From CAYOHG01 sp964465125 (GTDB lineage Bacteria > Planctomycetota > Phycisphaerae > UBA1845 > Fen-1342): 35,812 bases of DNA. Below are positions 34,038 through 35,812 of this stretch, piece by piece. The notes beneath the pieces were generated by a model that ran no database searches, had not been told where the DNA came from, and saw only the letters and a program-made list of their open reading frames with translations. Location: NCBI GenBank assembly GCA_964465125.1, contig CAYXIO010000041.1:1-35812 (forward strand). Reading direction: 5' to 3'. A program made the translations under genes and the position numbers. Numbering within the stretch: position 1 is the stretch's first letter; the number at the start of each line of letters is the position of its first letter.

Positions 34038-34400
34038 ATGGCATGGCGCATTGCAGTCCTGGCGATCCGCATCGCTTCTTGCGAGGCTGGTGCGCAGGTA
34101 ATCGGGAACTGCGCGCTGCACGAAATCCAAAGCGGGGCTGGGAGCTGCTTCTCGTGTCCCCCCGGCGAGGATGGGGAAATCGAGTTCTGCACGCACATGG
34201 AAATTTCGTATGATAGCTGGTGTGCGGGAGTATGCCTGTATCACCGCGATTGTGTGGTGAGCGCGACCTCGAACATGCCTGTCTACTGGGAATATGCATG
34301 TTCGAATGACTGTGAGGGCGACAATTGCTCCCTCATCGAACCGCCGATTACCGTGATCTACGATGAAATGCCCTCGGGTTGTGAGTGCGAGGGTCTGTAG
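34038..34400 (+). CDS. Cysteine-rich secreted protein of unknown function
   Basis: 120 residues from ATG 34038, preceded by AAGGGG. A short and rather weak N-terminal hydrophobic segment (IAVLAIRIAS) may be a signal peptide, with cleavage likely near A-G-A-Q. The mature part has 13 cysteines in all, in pairs such as S-C-F-S-C, W-C-A-G-V-C, A-C-S-N-D-C and G-C-E-C, a pattern of disulfide-rich small extracellular domains. Base composition is less GC-rich than the neighbours. It is 57 bp before the next secreted-protein gene on the same strand and may be cotranscribed with it. No family recognised; confidence that it is a real gene is moderate. Confidence 0.6.
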   Translation: MAWRIAVLAIRIASCEAGAQVIGNCALHEIQSGAGSCFSCPPGEDGEIEFCTHMEISYDSWCAGVCLYHRDCVVSATSNMPVYWEYACSNDCEGDNCSLIEPPITVIYDEMPSGCECEGL

Positions 34401-34457
34401 AGCATTCGATGACGCACGAGCGCGGCTCGTTCCGCGCAGCCAAACAGGAGACTGGCG

Positions 34458-35513
34458 ATGGTGTGCCTGGCTTTCTTGCTGAGTGCGGGGCTTTTGGCGG
34501 TCCCGGATATCGAACTTTTGACGCAAGCGAGCCAAACGGTCTCGCTTGAGAGCATTCGCGCCGCGCATCAGGCTCGGGCCGCGGCGATTCAGACGCTCGT
34601 GGTCGACGAACATTCCGTCACCCGGCGGAGGATCAGCGAGACGCACGAAGACAGCGTGTTCAACCGCATGCAGGGGCGCGTCGTTCGCGCCGAGCAGCGC
34701 GCCCGGGAGAGCGCGGTCTGTGAGCCGACTACGCCTGAGGAAATGGCGGCATTCGAGGAGCGAGTTCGCGAGGCAGGCAAGGAGAACTTCCCGGAGGAAA
34801 TCCGTTCCGTGCTGTTGGCGAATCGCATGATGCTGACGGACGATCACTCGGTCTACGATTTCCAGTCCTCGCGCTACTGCTGCAAGCGTAACGACGTTCG
34901 CGACCTCAAGAAACTCGCCGTCGAGTACGGGCTTCCTGAGCATCAGATGCGAAACCTGACTGCGTCTGGTGCAACCGTCGGCTGCGCCGTGTACTCCGCG
35001 AGCGTGGACGAGGCCGGCACCTCGGGTGCTCTGGTGCGCGGGTCAGGGGCGTTGCTGATCGAGCGCCTCGAGCTGCTGGGCATCGCGCCGCAGCGCCTGC
35101 TTGACTGGAAGCGGCCCACGACGGTGGCGTTCGACCAGGAGGGTCAGATTGTGCTGCGCGGCGACGGCATGGACGGATCGGGGCCGGCGTTTGAGATGAC
35201 GCTGAAGAACAAACCAGGCTACCCGATGGTCCACCTGACGCAGTACAAGCCGGACGGAACCGTCACTCTGGATCTGACGCTGAGCGATGCGCGGGTGATC
35301 GCCGACGGGATTGCGGTTCCGTTCCAGAGTGTACTGACCCGCCAATTGGGGGACATGGGCGAGCAAACGACCGTCCGAAAGGTGACGAGTATCGAATTGA
35401 ACCAGCCCGTGCCGCTCGATCTCTTCCGGGTAAATCCGCGTGCAGCGCTGCTTTGCGCTGACGTCGAAATGCAGAGGGCGTTTGACGCCGATCAGGAGGC
35501 CCTGCGCAAGTAG
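34458..35513 (+). CDS. Secreted protein of unknown function
   Basis: 351 residues from ATG 34458, with AGGAG eight bases upstream. A short signal peptide MVCLAFLLSAGLLAV is evident. The mature part starts with a charged helical stretch (S-I-R-A-A-H-Q-A-R-A-A-A-I-Q-T-L-V), then a beta-rich region with a central C-C pair (S-S-R-Y-C-C-K-R) and a C-terminus with V-P-L-D-L-F-R-V-N-P, a phrase common in LolA/LolB-like or other periplasmic carrier-fold proteins. I cannot name a family. It follows the Cys-rich gene by 57 bp. The likely location is periplasm or cell surface. Confidence 0.72.
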   Translation: MVCLAFLLSAGLLAVPDIELLTQASQTVSLESIRAAHQARAAAIQTLVVDEHSVTRRRISETHEDSVFNRMQGRVVRAEQRARESAVCEPTTPEEMAAFEERVREAGKENFPEEIRSVLLANRMMLTDDHSVYDFQSSRYCCKRNDVRDLKKLAVEYGLPEHQMRNLTASGATVGCAVYSASVDEAGTSGALVRGSGALLIERLELLGIAPQRLLDWKRPTTVAFDQEGQIVLRGDGMDGSGPAFEMTLKNKPGYPMVHLTQYKPDGTVTLDLTLSDARVIADGIAVPFQSVLTRQLGDMGEQTTVRKVTSIELNQPVPLDLFRVNPRAALLCADVEMQRAFDADQEALRK

Positions 35514-35812
35514 CCGCAGCCACAAGTCGTAGATTCCTCGCTGCGTTCGGAATGACGCCGAGCGGGGGTTGGCTCTGCGCGCGTCACGACCCTGCGCCCG
35601 GTCCGCCTCAAGTGTCTCGCACTCGGTGAGGCTGACTGTGCCAGGCCGATCCAAGAAACTCCGTAGGAAGAAAAAAGGGTCAGAATGCCCTTGACCCCCC
35701 CCCCCCCCCCCCCCCCCCCCCCAAAACACCACCCCCCCCCCCCCCCCCACGCGCCCCCCGTGGGGCCCAACACACCAGCGGGGCCGAAGGCTAGAAAACC
35801 CGAGGGGTTGTA
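35514..35812. other. Degraded contig end with poly-C tracts
   Basis: No gene is supported. A dispersed repeat copy and a small inverted repeat lie at the start; after about 35695 the sequence becomes long C runs (28 C at 35695-35722 and 17 C at 35732-35748) broken by a few A residues. Such tracts are typical of assembly or sequencing artefacts. Confidence 0.7.
35531..35556. repeat. Dispersed repeat of the HSERSEES type
   Basis: The minus strand reads GTCATTCCGAACGCAGCGAG and then GAATCT here and translates as H-S-E-R-S-E-E-S. This short imperfectly palindromic sequence is a recurrent intergenic repeat in environmental bacterial genomes and is often mis-called as a protein. Copy number in this genome cannot be seen from one window. 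Confidence 0.45.

Overview
The window is high-GC bacterial chromosome with tightly packed genes, and the best taxonomic fit is a member of the Planctomycetota. Three observations point there. One predicted secreted protein ends in a PEP-CTERM sorting tail (VPEPSTLALL... then LRRRD). Two large secreted proteases end in paired dockerin-like calcium loops of the kind D-x-D-x-D/E-x-V/I-D-L-D-D-L followed by LL-x-x-FG, with no sign of a cellulosome. Many genes are secreted proteins of unknown function, and GTG starts are frequent. The right end dissolves into poly-C tracts and looks like a contig end from a metagenome assembly. There are no rRNAs, recognisable tRNAs, CRISPR arrays or intact insertion sequences.

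Layout. Positions 1-3471 (minus): mnmG, then a response regulator with an N-terminal excisionase/MerR-like HTH, then an HDOD-domain protein that runs off the left edge; the last two are translationally coupled. Positions 3623-4736 (plus): a catalytic-core tyrosine recombinase whose basic tail overlaps an unusual acyl-carrier-like protein by 68 bp. Positions 4795-7571: a secreted protein of unknown function (minus), a nucleoside:H+ symporter-like MFS permease (plus), and what looks like the 3' scrap of a second permease copy. Positions 7618-10689 (minus): lysS followed by an AAA_14/DUF4143 ATPase. Positions 10886-13527 (minus): a PEP-CTERM protein and an M23 peptidase with dockerin-like tail. 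Positions 13961-14722: a SIMPL-domain protein. Positions 14793-16881 (minus): a lipid operon pgsA-pgpA-uppP. Positions 17173-19347: a subtilisin-like protease with dockerin-like tail, closed by a strong terminator. Positions 19480-22019 (minus): tyrS and a rhomboid protease. Positions 22108-27792 (plus): an RlmI-like rRNA methyltransferase, two tandem related small exported membrane proteins absent from standard ORF cut-offs or easily missed, then metG, a lipoprotein and mnmE as a tight operon. Positions 27793-28231 hold a probable stand-alone small RNA with its own promoter, palindromic operator and terminator. Then rnr (minus), a tandem ACT-domain protein, a DUF2752 membrane protein, a TPR protein, rpsT, and two secreted proteins of unknown function up to the degraded contig end.

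How the genes relate. The window is rich in translation and RNA metabolism: three aminoacyl-tRNA synthetases (Lys, Tyr, Met), both subunits of the tRNA U34 modification enzyme (MnmE and MnmG, about 23 kb apart), an rRNA methyltransferase, RNase R and ribosomal protein S20. A second theme is the envelope: phosphatidylglycerol synthesis and undecaprenyl-phosphate recycling in one operon, an M23 peptidase, a rhomboid protease, and several exported proteins. The most novel-looking items are the tandem 57/65-residue exported membrane proteins, the candidate sRNA with a perfect 14-bp palindrome beside its promoter, and the recombinase/ACP-like overlapping pair. No complete, obviously new multi-gene defence or mobile system is visible.
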